A stretch of 64,000 nt of DNA, taken from positions 50,448 to 114,447 of the forward strand of contig NZ_JBIWCW010000009.1 in NCBI RefSeq assembly GCF_044761665.1. Direction: 5' to 3'. The position numbers and the translations under genes were made by a program. Position 1 is the first letter of the stretch, and the number at the start of each line of letters is the position of its first letter. Shown one piece after another: positions 56,050 to 64,000 of the stretch. The DNA comes from Peribacillus sp044761665. Its GTDB lineage: Bacteria; Bacillota; Bacilli; Bacillales; DSM-1321. Below the pieces are notes generated by a model. The model was not told the DNA's origin. It made no database searches and saw only the letters and a program-made list of their open reading frames with translations.

Positions 56050-56772
56050 TTAACGTTTAGCGTTTGGTTTCATTAAAGAATCGGATATTTTTTTACTGAC
56101 ATTAGAATTCTTTTTATTCATTTTAGATACATTACCTATAATAGGATATCCGATAATATCCTCTACTTCTTGTTCGTTACGGATTGTATAATCCAAAGAA
56201 TTTAATAAGAATGTTAATCCGATGCCTAAGAATAATCCAATAATTCCGCTCTTGATAATTGTTTTATTATCGTCTCCGTTAATAGGTATTGAGTTTACCT
56301 TAGCAGGGGACAAATTCCTTATTTTTTTAAAGTTAACGATATCAGGTGCTTCATTTTTAAATACTCTTGCCGTTGTATTGGCTATATCGGCAGCCATATT
56401 TGGATCAGATGCTGTAGCACTTATACTAACTACTTCCGAATCCTCCACGTTAGTTACGGTTATCGATCCCGCTAATGCTTCTGGAGAAATAGATAGATCC
56501 ATTTCATTAACGACTTTTTGTAAAACGGTACTATCTTTTATGATAACTTGAAGAGTTTTCATTTTATCTTGATTAGCTTCTAGGATAATTCTCGTTGACG
56601 CTTGATATAGGGGCGTGGTGGTTAAGGTTTTTAAAAACCCTGCAAGAATGAATAAAAGTGTTACAATAATAACAATCCAAAAACGCCTAATAATAATACT
56701 TAACAGGTCTTTTAAGTTAATTTCTTTTGCAGATTGCTGATTTTCATAGTTTCTTTTAGATAAATTTGACAT
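56050..56772 (-). CDS. epsA: EpsA-like chain-length determinant / kinase modulator
   Basis: 240-aa Wzz-type protein. N-terminal membrane span FWIVIIVTLLFILAGFLKTL, extracellular part with YQASTRIILEANQDKMKTLQVIIKDSTVLQKVVNEM, and second span IIKSGIIGLFLGIGLTFLLNSL followed by a short cytoplasmic tail that activates the kinase partner in this family. It is the first gene of the exopolysaccharide operon. The promoter with a SinR-type operator lies ~140-170 bases upstream. Confidence 0.92.
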   Translation of the reverse strand: MSNLSKRNYENQQSAKEINLKDLLSIIIRRFWIVIIVTLLFILAGFLKTLTTTPLYQASTRIILEANQDKMKTLQVIIKDSTVLQKVVNEMDLSISPEALAGSITVTNVEDSEVVSISATASDPNMAADIANTTARVFKNEAPDIVNFKKIRNLSPAKVNSIPINGDDNKTIIKSGIIGLFLGIGLTFLLNSLDYTIRNEQEVEDIIGYPIIGNVSKMNKKNSNVSKKISDSLMKPNAKR

Positions 56773-56803
56773 TTAACCACCTTTTCATTTTCATTGGCTT
56801 TTA

Positions 56804-56819
56804 ATTCTTTATTAAGAAC
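56804..56819. promoter_or_regulatory. SinR-type palindrome in the eps leader
   Basis: ATTCTT-TATT-AAGAAC on the plus strand, one mismatch, N4 spacing, 32 bases before the EpsA-like start codon. It pairs with the promoter site ~100 bases upstream, recalling the multiple SinR sites of B. subtilis epsA. Confidence 0.6.
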
Positions 56820-56913
56820 ACAAATGGATAAAAAGGTCCATCTAATTTGTTATAAACTACTTTTATAGCTTTATTTTTCTAATTAGGGTTATATTTCCTA
56901 TGGTGATATCCTT

Positions 56914-56942
56914 ATTTTAGTTCTATATAAAGAACATGTCAA
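56914..56942 (-). promoter_or_regulatory. eps promoter with SinR-type operator in the spacer
   Basis: Minus strand TTGACA (56937-56942), 17-base spacer, TAAAAT (56914-56919). The spacer is almost exactly the palindrome GTTCTT-TATA-TAGAAC (56920-56935). Repressor binding would occlude the promoter. It drives the operon from the EpsA-like gene downward. Confidence 0.75.
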
Positions 56943-56963
56943 TAATTTATTCCGTTTTAATCG

Positions 56964-58748
56964 TTACATTATTTCTACTTGTTTATTTAATAATTGGTTA
57001 AATAGGCCTTTATTTTCTTTAGCCAATTCGATATAATCACCATTTTGTATAATTGCACCGTTTTCTAAAACGATTACCTGATTAGCATTCCTTATTGTCG
57101 ATAAGCGATGAGCTATAACAATGATCGTCATCCGCCCATGTAAATTTTCGATAGCTCGCTGAATTTTCGATTCTGTTTCGTTATCGAGGGCGCTAGTGGC
57201 TTCATCTAAAATGAGAATCGAAGGTTTTCTTAATATTGCCCTAGCTAAAACTAGTCTTTGACGTTCTCCTCCAGATAACCTAATTCCTCTATCACCGATT
57301 ACCGTATTGAGACTTTGAGGCAACTTAATCACAAAATCATCCGCTGCAGAAAACTCTAGTGCTTCCCATATCTGCTTGTCACTTGCTTCAGGATCTACCA
57401 TTAGCATGTTTTCCTTTATGCTTCCATTGAATAAAAATGGATCTTGAGACACGTAACTAATTGATTTTCTTAAACCAATCAAATCTTGATCAGAAAGCTT
57501 TTTACCATCTACTAGAATCTGTCCCTTATCAGGAAGCATAAGCCCCATTATTAAATCGATTAATGTACTTTTTCCCGCACCGGATGGACCGACAATAGCC
57601 GTCATTCTGTTCGCTGCAACGGATATATTAATATTTCGTAGTGTAAAGTCTTTTTGCGCTTTATTATAACGAAAAAAAAGATTATTACATTCAATTCCTC
57701 GTTCAATAAGAACTGGCCTAACCCTCTCTTGAATAAAAGCTTCATTGTGACTTTTAGCATCTTCCTCTATTTTTAGAATGGATTGGAAGGCGGGAATAGT
57801 TGAAGATATATTTTCTATGTTTGCTTGTATGTCAGTAAACCTAGGCCATAATCTTGAAAAAATAAGGATAATCAGTAAAAGTTGTTCCTGTTGGGCTGCA
57901 AAAAATGATATGGATAAAAAAACAAATGAGGCTATTAAGAGTGCAGATGCCACTTTATATGAAAATTGTGAAGCTGTATTTAACTTTATATACTCAACTT
58001 GCTCTTCATTCATTTCTTTTGTTAAAGACTTGATCCAAGTTACATGAGACTTTTCCAAGTGATAGCTTTTTATATCTTTTATTCCATTCAATTGGTCTGT
58101 AACACCTGCAAGATAACTTAGAGCTAACTGAGATGTTCTATTTCCTAATGATTTAGCCTTTTGGATGAATTTCCTAGAAAATAAAGATAAGAGCAAACCA
58201 CCTAGTAAAACAAATAAGGTTATTTTGGGAGCTAACCAAAATGCCACGGCAATTTGAATGAAAGTAAAAATAACAGAAGCTATTAATTGTAAAATTAAAT
58301 TAATCCCTCCACTAACACGTGCTAAGTCGTTCGTCATGACATTAATTAAGTCTGATTTTCTCGTTTTAATAAAAAACTCCCAGTTAGCATGCAAAAGAGA
58401 CTGATACATTTTTCTCCTTAAATGACTACTATATTCTTGTTGTATTTTCACATCACGTATTGTTAGATTTCGTTGTAAAAGATTTTGTGAAATTACTAAA
58501 ACAATATAAAAACCTAAAATAATGGATAAGCTTACCTCTTTTGGTATCTCGTGTACCCATGAGAAGATAGGCGGAATTTTACTTGCTATATCTATATCTA
58601 TAATTCCACTAACACTAATCATAGGAATTAATAATAGGATTCCTATACTGTCCATTAAACTTACAATTACCATTCCAAGCATATTGATAAAGAGAATTCG
58701 TCCTGTGAAAGAATATAATCTTTTGAAAATTAACCATAGTTGTTTCAT
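56964..58748 (-). CDS. padeD: Lasso peptide ABC exporter (PadeD-like)
   Basis: 594-aa fused membrane/ATPase transporter. Six membrane spans fill residues ~15-320, then the nucleotide-binding domain has Walker A GPSGAGKST, signature LSGGERQR, Walker B ILILDEATSALD and the H-loop IAHRLST. There is no N-terminal C39 peptidase domain, as expected in lasso clusters where the leader is removed by B1/B2. It is the last gene of the lasso operon, 9 bases after the nucleotidyltransferase gene. It would export the mature peptide and give self-protection. Confidence 0.9.
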   Translation of the reverse strand: MKQLWLIFKRLYSFTGRILFINMLGMVIVSLMDSIGILLLIPMISVSGIIDIDIASKIPPIFSWVHEIPKEVSLSIILGFYIVLVISQNLLQRNLTIRDVKIQQEYSSHLRRKMYQSLLHANWEFFIKTRKSDLINVMTNDLARVSGGINLILQLIASVIFTFIQIAVAFWLAPKITLFVLLGGLLLSLFSRKFIQKAKSLGNRTSQLALSYLAGVTDQLNGIKDIKSYHLEKSHVTWIKSLTKEMNEEQVEYIKLNTASQFSYKVASALLIASFVFLSISFFAAQQEQLLLIILIFSRLWPRFTDIQANIENISSTIPAFQSILKIEEDAKSHNEAFIQERVRPVLIERGIECNNLFFRYNKAQKDFTLRNINISVAANRMTAIVGPSGAGKSTLIDLIMGLMLPDKGQILVDGKKLSDQDLIGLRKSISYVSQDPFLFNGSIKENMLMVDPEASDKQIWEALEFSAADDFVIKLPQSLNTVIGDRGIRLSGGERQRLVLARAILRKPSILILDEATSALDNETESKIQRAIENLHGRMTIIVIAHRLSTIRNANQVIVLENGAIIQNGDYIELAKENKGLFNQLLNKQVEIM

Positions 58749-58757
58749 TGAACCCTC

Positions 58758-59930
58758 CTAAGACATTTCTTGTACTCTTGTTTTTCTCCATGCCCATAAA
58801 AAAGGCCTCAAAGGAAAATACAAAAAATGCAATTTACTTGGTAATGGCAGAGTTTTTGTATCCTCAAAATAAGGATGAAGAAAACTGAAGATGAATAATA
58901 TTTTATTTTGAAAGGACATTAATGAAAATAAGTGTTTTTTATGATAAATCGCAACATCTTCGGGTAGTGGTTCATCATGTAAGTTAATGAATTGTTGAAT
59001 ATAGAATAACGCTTCCTGTGCCAAACGATTGGCACGTGAATCTAAAATAAGGTGTTCGTTTTTCTTATTTATAGGTGTATTTAATAACTGAGAAGCTAAA
59101 ACCAATGTTTGACCTGCAACATGTGTATATTGATATTTTTGGAGAAGACTTATTATTTTAGACCAATCCAAGTTTTCTTTACAAAGTCGGTCGATATCCA
59201 CTAACCAACGAAGTCGAGACCACCCGTGACGTGCTCCGTGGGAAGTAAGAAATAAAAAGAGGTCTTCGTTTCCTAAACAATATATTGGATATGATGCTAG
59301 TGAGCTGCGTTTCTTTCTTTTCCATAGTTCATTAAAACTTGGTTCCTTGGACGGACCTGGATTTAACCGCCAATGAATTTCAAGTTTTATCTTTTTCTCA
59401 GAATGAAAGTAAACAAAATGATGATGACGCCATTTCCAATCATTTAATACCGTTTCTATATAATCATCCTTTATATACCCCATATTAATCAGGAGAAGTC
59501 CGGCTTTTTCCAGATCATTTATATCAACCAAAATATCTATATCACTTGAAGTTCTTTGAGATATACCTCCATACAAATCTGCTGCTAGAATGGGACCTTT
59601 TAGAAAAAGCGTGTCAATTTCATATTCTGCAATTACCCTCGATATTTTTTCAATTTCACCACTTAACTTTAACATGTTAAAAGTATTTTTTTGATAATCC
59701 TGATACATCGATTGAATAATAGAATCAGGAATCCATTTTTCGGATTTTAGTTTTGTATAAACCAGTGGATAAACCCGGTGGTGTCTTACTAGTTTCAAAA
59801 ATAAGGTCCAATCAATACTTGTGTCATCATGATAAGTAATCGGTATAGTATTTTCACTTTTCAGACATTCTAACAATAGACTTAATTCGTCTGAAATGTT
59901 TGAAGAATCGATATTGGTTTTGCTATTCAT
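58758..59930 (-). CDS. padeN: Lasso-cluster nucleotidyltransferase-family protein (PadeN-like)
   Basis: 390-aa protein of the same uncharacterised nucleotidyltransferase family as 21934-22899. The motif region IDTLFLKGPILAADLYGGISQRTSSDIDILVDI lies at residues ~110-145, followed by a helical C-terminal half (HHFVYFHSEKKIKLEIHWRLNPG; LTSHGARHGWSRLRWLVDIDRLC). Such genes accompany paeninodin-type clusters. Their reaction is not established. It is co-transcribed, with 14 bases to the gene upstream. Confidence 0.85.
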   Translation of the reverse strand: MNSKTNIDSSNISDELSLLLECLKSENTIPITYHDDTSIDWTLFLKLVRHHRVYPLVYTKLKSEKWIPDSIIQSMYQDYQKNTFNMLKLSGEIEKISRVIAEYEIDTLFLKGPILAADLYGGISQRTSSDIDILVDINDLEKAGLLLINMGYIKDDYIETVLNDWKWRHHHFVYFHSEKKIKLEIHWRLNPGPSKEPSFNELWKRKKRSSLASYPIYCLGNEDLFLFLTSHGARHGWSRLRWLVDIDRLCKENLDWSKIISLLQKYQYTHVAGQTLVLASQLLNTPINKKNEHLILDSRANRLAQEALFYIQQFINLHDEPLPEDVAIYHKKHLFSLMSFQNKILFIFSFLHPYFEDTKTLPLPSKLHFLYFPLRPFLWAWRKTRVQEMS

Positions 59931-59944
59931 TTGATTCCCTCTTT

Positions 59945-60400
59945 TTATGCTTTTATTTGTTTAGCAAATTTCCCAACAACTATAAAATTCCCCATTTCTT
60001 CTGCACCCGTTACATAGAAAGGACCGCTTCGTAACCATGCGTGAGCAATTAAATCTCCCTGATCATTTTTAGCCGTACCCAAATATAGAGTACTTTCAAT
60101 TTCTCGTCTTTCTAGCATTTTCATTCCAGCTACCGCCTTAACCAAACATTGGCTTTCCCAGAATGTATAACGGCTCATGATATGTATGGCATCTGAAATA
60201 TTTTTTAATACCTCAATCTCTACGGAATTAACAGTAAACGTTGTTTCCTCCATGTGATTTCCAAGGATTGATGAACTTCTCAGGAATGGAATTAACTTAA
60301 AAATACGACCCGCAGCTAAAAAGAAGAAAGCTTCAGCCAGCAAACACTTCATACTCCATTTGAAAGATAAAAAAGCTCTAATTTTTTTATATAGATTCAT
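59945..60400 (-). CDS. padeB2: Lasso peptide leader protease (B2, transglutaminase-like)
   Basis: 151-aa transglutaminase-fold cysteine protease that removes the leader peptide. Catalytic Cys85 lies in WESQCLVKAVAGMKML and His120 in IAHAWLR, with the family C-terminal strand GPFYVTG. The N-terminal ~45 residues form the short helical extension usual for split B2 proteins. It works with the separate B1 protein encoded 30 bases upstream. Confidence 0.92.
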   Translation of the reverse strand: MNLYKKIRAFLSFKWSMKCLLAEAFFFLAAGRIFKLIPFLRSSSILGNHMEETTFTVNSVEIEVLKNISDAIHIMSRYTFWESQCLVKAVAGMKMLERREIESTLYLGTAKNDQGDLIAHAWLRSGPFYVTGAEEMGNFIVVGKFAKQIKA

Positions 60401-60430
60401 TTTCTGCCCCTAAGTTATTAAGCACAATGC

Positions 60431-60730
60431 TCAATCTTCATTTACGATGAGGATTAAATTCTCATCGTATAAATCACCTAGAAAAGCTAGTACTTCTTCT
60501 TCGCATTCTTGTTGACTGACTTCATATTCTGACATTAAACTATCTACTAAGATACTTATTGAAATTGGCTTTTCAATAAACGCCCAAATGCTCCCACCAA
60601 GCAAACCGAGATTATAATATTTTCCATTTTCAATACTTAACATAACCAATTCCCCGTCCATATCACTAACAATATTTCCCTGGTTTTGAGTAATAACATC
60701 ATTGATTGAAAGTACTGATGAGTTAATCAT
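60431..60730 (-). CDS. padeB1: Lasso peptide B1, PqqD-like leader-binding protein
   Basis: 99-aa RiPP recognition element: GNIVSDMDGELVMLSIENGKYYNLGLLGGSIWAFI followed by a helical pair (SISILVDSLMSEYEVSQQECEEEVLAFLGDLYDENLI). It binds the leader and guides it to B2. Its ATG overlaps the stop of the kinase gene by 4 bases (ATGA). Confidence 0.92.
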   Translation of the reverse strand: MINSSVLSINDVITQNQGNIVSDMDGELVMLSIENGKYYNLGLLGGSIWAFIEKPISISILVDSLMSEYEVSQQECEEEVLAFLGDLYDENLILIVNED

Positions 60731-61662
60731 TTTATTTTCTCTCCTTTAATTACACTAAGAATCGTGGCTACAAGATCGTGGGCTGTGAATGTAGAGGTTG
60801 GTCGACATAATCGATAAATTGGCACTGAATTCATACATTTTGCACAAAAATGGAAATGCCAATCCATCATATTCATCTTCTCAATAAGAGAACGTCTATA
60901 CGTATGCTCGTGTAACACTTGAAATCGATTAAGCTTTTCAATAAGATGCAGTTCAATAGATTCTATATCCACTCCAGATAACTCGAATATCCCTCCAAGT
61001 GGTAATGGTTGATTATAAAATTCTCCTTGAACGGGTATCGAGAACTTTGTAATTCTATCGAATAAAGGTTTAAAATCTGTTGATTTCATCCCAAAAGCAT
61101 TTAGACTTTCTTGCCATAATTTCTGTTGTGGATAAGAGGGTGTAACACATGGTGTATTTTCCCAGTTAAAAGATAAGGCAACGACATCATCGCTTAAAAG
61201 TTTGTACCCTTTTTTTATAAAAGATGATGCAAGAGTTGATTTTCCAGCTCCCGACTCTCCGATAAAGGCATATGCTTTTCCATCAATAGCAATTGCACTA
61301 CCATGTAGAGGTAATATCTTTCTTTGCATCAATAAAATTCCCAAACAGCTCCCTAAAATATACAGTCGATTCTTTTCGTCGTTGTCATCCCCGCAGGTTG
61401 AAAAAGTAATGGCTTTTCCTTTTTCTATAGAAAAAATAGCCAATCCAGGCACTTCGAACATAACTCGATTTTCTTCAACGACAAAACCTGTACGATTTAT
61501 AGGACTTATTTTAGACCAAACATTGGAAAGATCTTTCCTAGTAATTATAATATCTACTTCCCTTTCGTCATTTGTAACTTTCTCTAACTCAAGCAGGGGA
61601 AGTTCACTTTCTATAATTAAACCAAATGTGGTGTACATATATGTTTTTTCAGTGCTTAACAT
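60727..61662 (-). CDS. padeK: Lasso peptide C-terminal Ser kinase (PadeK-like, HPr-kinase fold)
   Basis: 311-aa protein with HPr-kinase-type active site: His120 in ILPLHGSAI, P-loop GESGAGKST (residues 135-143) and paired Asp in LLSDDVVAL. In paeninodin biosynthesis the homologous kinase phosphorylates the side chain of the C-terminal Ser of the precursor, and the precursor here indeed ends in Ser. It is separated from the precursor gene by a terminator-like hairpin. Confidence 0.9.
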   Translation of the reverse strand: MLSTEKTYMYTTFGLIIESELPLLELEKVTNDEREVDIIITRKDLSNVWSKISPINRTGFVVEENRVMFEVPGLAIFSIEKGKAITFSTCGDDNDEKNRLYILGSCLGILLMQRKILPLHGSAIAIDGKAYAFIGESGAGKSTLASSFIKKGYKLLSDDVVALSFNWENTPCVTPSYPQQKLWQESLNAFGMKSTDFKPLFDRITKFSIPVQGEFYNQPLPLGGIFELSGVDIESIELHLIEKLNRFQVLHEHTYRRSLIEKMNMMDWHFHFCAKCMNSVPIYRLCRPTSTFTAHDLVATILSVIKGEKIK

Positions 61663-61702
61663 ATCTCTTCACTCCAAACATAATATGACTGTTAAAAAGA
61701 AA

Positions 61703-61732
61703 CCCTTACACATATAAATCCATGTATAAGGG
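61703..61732 (-). terminator. Attenuator hairpin between lasso precursor and processing genes
   Basis: Stem of 10 pairs with one mismatch (CCCTTATACAT against ATGTGTAAGGG) and an eight-base loop, followed on the minus strand by TTTCTTTTT. It lies 22 bases after the precursor stop and before the kinase gene. It could make the precursor mRNA more abundant than the downstream enzyme mRNA. Confidence 0.65.
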
Positions 61733-61754
61733 AATAAATCCTTTTAAATAAAAG

Positions 61755-61880
61755 TTAACTAAATCTTAACGGATCATCTGGATCCGGTTGAACCGCATCA
61801 GGAGTTTTCCTTCCTGGTCCTGCCATTGTAAGATTAACATTAAGTACTTCTAACTCTGGTTTTTTCCATTCTTTTTTCAT
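61755..61880 (-). CDS. padeA: Paeninodin-like lasso peptide precursor
   Basis: 41-aa precursor. The leader (residues 1-19) has the W5-x-x-P8-x-L10 recognition motif and Thr at -2. The core begins Ala20: ring segment AGPGRKTPD, so Asp at core position 9 can form the isopeptide with Ala1, then tail AVQPDPDDPLRFS ending in Ser, the kinase target. Paeninodin has the same AGPG...TPDA.QPDPD plan. The ribosome site AAAGGGGGTGA overlaps the stop of the cyclase gene, so the two are coupled. Leader/core boundary and ring size are inferred from the known family member. Confidence 0.93.
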   Translation of the reverse strand: MKKEWKKPELEVLNVNLTMAGPGRKTPDAVQPDPDDPLRFS

Positions 61881-61884
61881 AGTT

Positions 61885-63828
61885 TCACCCCCTTTCAAAT
61901 TGTTTTTTTACAAATCGTGACACAATCAGGGTTCTCATTAAAATTCTGAAGTCATCATCAAATACTTTTTCTGGAAGTGGATTTTGTTCAACACTTATTA
62001 GGGACTTTCTGACTTCCTCCATATTTAAAAATTCTGCCATGAATTCATCTTTACTTAGCATCTGCATCTCTTCTATAAATGAACTCCACGAGGATGCCAT
62101 CCTATGAATTCCATCAGATCCCTGTATCCCGCGCGTTTTGTTGTTCAACCTAACATTATCTGGAAGATACCCCTTAGTGGCCCTTCTTATTAAGGAACGA
62201 TCCTGTCCATTTAATACGTATTGTGACTCAGGAATGGAATTACAAAATTGGATGATACGAAGATCGTTAGTTGGATCACGTTCTGCTATAGAATGTCTTA
62301 AGGATAACTTCGTAGAAATATTACCATTTATATTCCAATAGTATAATTGCTCAAATTGTGTTTTTTTCATAGTATAAGCATTTGTATTAATAAATCCTTT
62401 AACATCAATTTTATGGTCTTCCAATTTTGTGAATACTTTCATTTTGTTTGCAAAATCAGGATTTATTAACATTGGATAAGGTTCTTCCGCTGAAGTTATC
62501 ATTCTACCGATAAATGGAAAAGCCTTTTTTCTTACTGCTGACATAACCCTTGATTTGCTCACACCAATATTTTCACTGAATAAATGCAATTCTTTATATA
62601 AGTGAATCAATTTCAACTGTTTTAACAAACATGCTTGATAGTCAAGAGCATGCCCCCATGATATGGTCCAGTTTCCTCTTTGCCCATTAAGAAGCACTCT
62701 GATATTTTCTTGAGCAGCTTGTTCATAAATTCCTTTTAACCAAAAACTATTTTCGTAATATTTATAAGGCATTTCAAGTACATCAAGCCAATCATCTACC
62801 TCAGATAAGGGGCTTTTTTCTTTAAAATCGAAATATTGATCCTTTATATTTCCCACATACTCTACTGTAGATGAAATAAAAGGCCTTTCATCAGCAACTC
62901 TACTTTTCGGTGTCCAGTCGACAAAATCGTCAACGGGGATATAGCTGTATGTATATAATTGTTTCTTTTGCTCTTTTAAAGCTTTAGCTGCAAAGCTAAC
63001 AACAGAACCTGAGTCTAATCCTCCACTTAAATGTGACCCAATATTGTAGGAAGTTCTTAATTTTGATCTTACTACCTGATCGAAAACCTCCCTAAAAGCC
63101 TCTTCATATTCTTCATTTGTCTTAAATTTCAGCTTCTCTTCTTTTTTTATAAAGGAATACCTAGAAAACGTTACATTTCCATCAATGACTTTTATTGAGT
63201 GTGAAGGTGGTATCTGTTTAATCGTTTTATAAACGGTTGAAGAAGAATCTACCGATTCAACATTAATTGGAATAGCCAAAAATTCCGATAACCAATCTTC
63301 ATTCAACCTTTTTTCTACAAATGGCAATGCAAGCAGTGGCTCAATTGTCGTACAAAACGCTAATTTTTCTTGATTTTTAAAATAATAGAGCGTTCTACTT
63401 CCTGAAAAATCTCTTGCTCCAAATATTTTGCGGTTCTTTTGATCCCAAATCATAAAGGCAAAGTCTCCCACTAAATACTTTGGAGTATCTTCTTCCCATT
63501 TATGATAGGCTAACAATATTAGCTGGCTATCCGTTATATATGTTCGATCAGATTTCTCAACTTGTAATTGATTAAACAATTCATGCCGATTGTCAATAAT
63601 CGCATCAGCAGTTATCGCGAGCTGTCTAGCATAATCATAAAATGGTAAAGTTTCATTCTCCGATTCAGGCGTAATCCACTGATTATGGCAACCAAGAAAG
63701 ATTTTTTCATCATTCCATACTTGAATTCTATCTGCTGGGAATTTACGTAAAGACTTCATTAGTATGTCTCCGTTTTGAGGACTGATTGGCTCTTGATTAA
63801 AATGATAGATTCCAGCGATTGCACTCAT
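61885..63828 (-). CDS. padeC: Lasso peptide macrolactam synthetase (cyclase)
   Basis: 647-aa asparagine-synthetase-like enzyme that adenylates the ring Asp and closes the lasso. The N-terminal glutaminase-like domain starts MSAIAGIYHF without the catalytic Cys2, as in lasso cyclases; the C-terminal domain has the PP-loop SHLSGGLDSGSVVSFAAKAL (about residues 264-283) and the helical region with LNGQRGNWTISWG. ATG follows GGGGGGGAATAG. It is the first gene of the operon, ahead of the precursor, unlike the usual precursor-first order. Confidence 0.93.
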   Translation of the reverse strand: MSAIAGIYHFNQEPISPQNGDILMKSLRKFPADRIQVWNDEKIFLGCHNQWITPESENETLPFYDYARQLAITADAIIDNRHELFNQLQVEKSDRTYITDSQLILLAYHKWEEDTPKYLVGDFAFMIWDQKNRKIFGARDFSGSRTLYYFKNQEKLAFCTTIEPLLALPFVEKRLNEDWLSEFLAIPINVESVDSSSTVYKTIKQIPPSHSIKVIDGNVTFSRYSFIKKEEKLKFKTNEEYEEAFREVFDQVVRSKLRTSYNIGSHLSGGLDSGSVVSFAAKALKEQKKQLYTYSYIPVDDFVDWTPKSRVADERPFISSTVEYVGNIKDQYFDFKEKSPLSEVDDWLDVLEMPYKYYENSFWLKGIYEQAAQENIRVLLNGQRGNWTISWGHALDYQACLLKQLKLIHLYKELHLFSENIGVSKSRVMSAVRKKAFPFIGRMITSAEEPYPMLINPDFANKMKVFTKLEDHKIDVKGFINTNAYTMKKTQFEQLYYWNINGNISTKLSLRHSIAERDPTNDLRIIQFCNSIPESQYVLNGQDRSLIRRATKGYLPDNVRLNNKTRGIQGSDGIHRMASSWSSFIEEMQMLSKDEFMAEFLNMEEVRKSLISVEQNPLPEKVFDDDFRILMRTLIVSRFVKKQFERG

Positions 63829-63899
63829 TCTCTATTCCCCCCCTAACGGTGAAACATTTATCCATGTATTTTTATTTCAATTTACTTAATGGTTTGCGT

Positions 63900-63915
63900 G
63901 TACTTTACAAAGAAC
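63900..63915. promoter_or_regulatory. SinR-type palindrome in the lasso operon leader
   Basis: GTACTT-TACA-AAGAAC, one mismatch, N4 spacing, 72 bases before the cyclase start. It is the first of two sites ~60 bases apart, mirroring the paired sites of the eps promoter. Confidence 0.55.
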
Positions 63916-63950
63916 AAAATGCACGAAACTTTATAAATATTTTATTTTTA

Positions 63951-63988
63951 TTCCTATAAATGTTCTCAATAGTGAACATCCATAGGAA
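63951..63988. promoter_or_regulatory. Extended palindrome with SinR-type core, lasso operon
   Basis: GTTCTC-AATA-GTGAAC core (63962-63977) inside a longer inverted repeat with 15-bp arms (two mismatches) starting TTCCTAT. It lies upstream of the cyclase gene near the window end. The promoter itself could not be fixed. Confidence 0.5.
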
Positions 63989-64000
63989 TAAAATACCACC

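Overview
The window looks like a chromosomal segment of an aerobic, spore-former-type Bacillaceae (Bacillus or Peribacillus-like). The AT-rich genes, strong AGGAGG-type ribosome sites with frequent TTG/GTG starts, CtsR operators on clpE, a SinR-family regulator, a YrhD/YrhE formate dehydrogenase pair, a YkuK-like protein and an exopolysaccharide locus matching Bacillus subtilis epsA-O gene by gene all point that way. No rRNA, tRNA or CRISPR array was seen.

Layout. 1-24 kb is mostly housekeeping or accessory metabolism, largely on the minus strand: a glycine-betaine ABC transporter (cut by the window edge), an MBL-fold hydrolase, an FAD oxidoreductase, a YkuK-like RNase H-fold protein, a glycerate kinase beside a wrecked gluconate permease, a short tyrosine recombinase, UV endonuclease UvsE, a PCYCGC lipoprotein, a formate dehydrogenase with one frameshift, pullulanase, ClpE, an NlpC/P60 hydrolase and a YdjM-like membrane protein. 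21.9-24.4 kb holds a four-gene cassette (HPr-kinase-like, PqqD-like, S26 peptidase, nucleotidyltransferase) that shares three protein families with the lasso cluster at 57-64 kb but has no cyclase. 24.6-34 kb carries two acyltransferases, an eight-repeat Ig-like secreted protein followed by a 48-aa peptide gene, and a phage-tail-like beta-helix protein. A decayed IS3-type element (34.06-35.30 kb) separates this from the 21-kb exopolysaccharide operon (35.4-56.8 kb, minus strand). 57-63.8 kb is a complete paeninodin-type lasso peptide cluster with a 41-aa precursor.

How the parts fit. The exopolysaccharide genes supply chain-length and kinase modulators, a 4,6-dehydratase/aminotransferase/acetyltransferase/initiating-transferase route to a bacillosamine-like first sugar, eight further glycosyltransferases, a pyruvyl transferase, an EpsG-type polymerase, a flippase, GalU and GalE. 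An EAR (epsC-leader) RNA candidate lies exactly where B. subtilis has it, between epsB and epsC. A SinR-like repressor is encoded inside the operon. Palindromes of the form GTTCTT-N4-AAGAAC (the SinR box geometry) occur at the eps promoter, upstream of epsC, at the lasso operon leader, between the kinase cassette and the divergent acyltransferase, and before the Ig-like gene. The most interesting reading is that matrix polysaccharide, a phosphorylated lasso peptide and an undescribed peptide-modification cassette form one SinR-type regulon.
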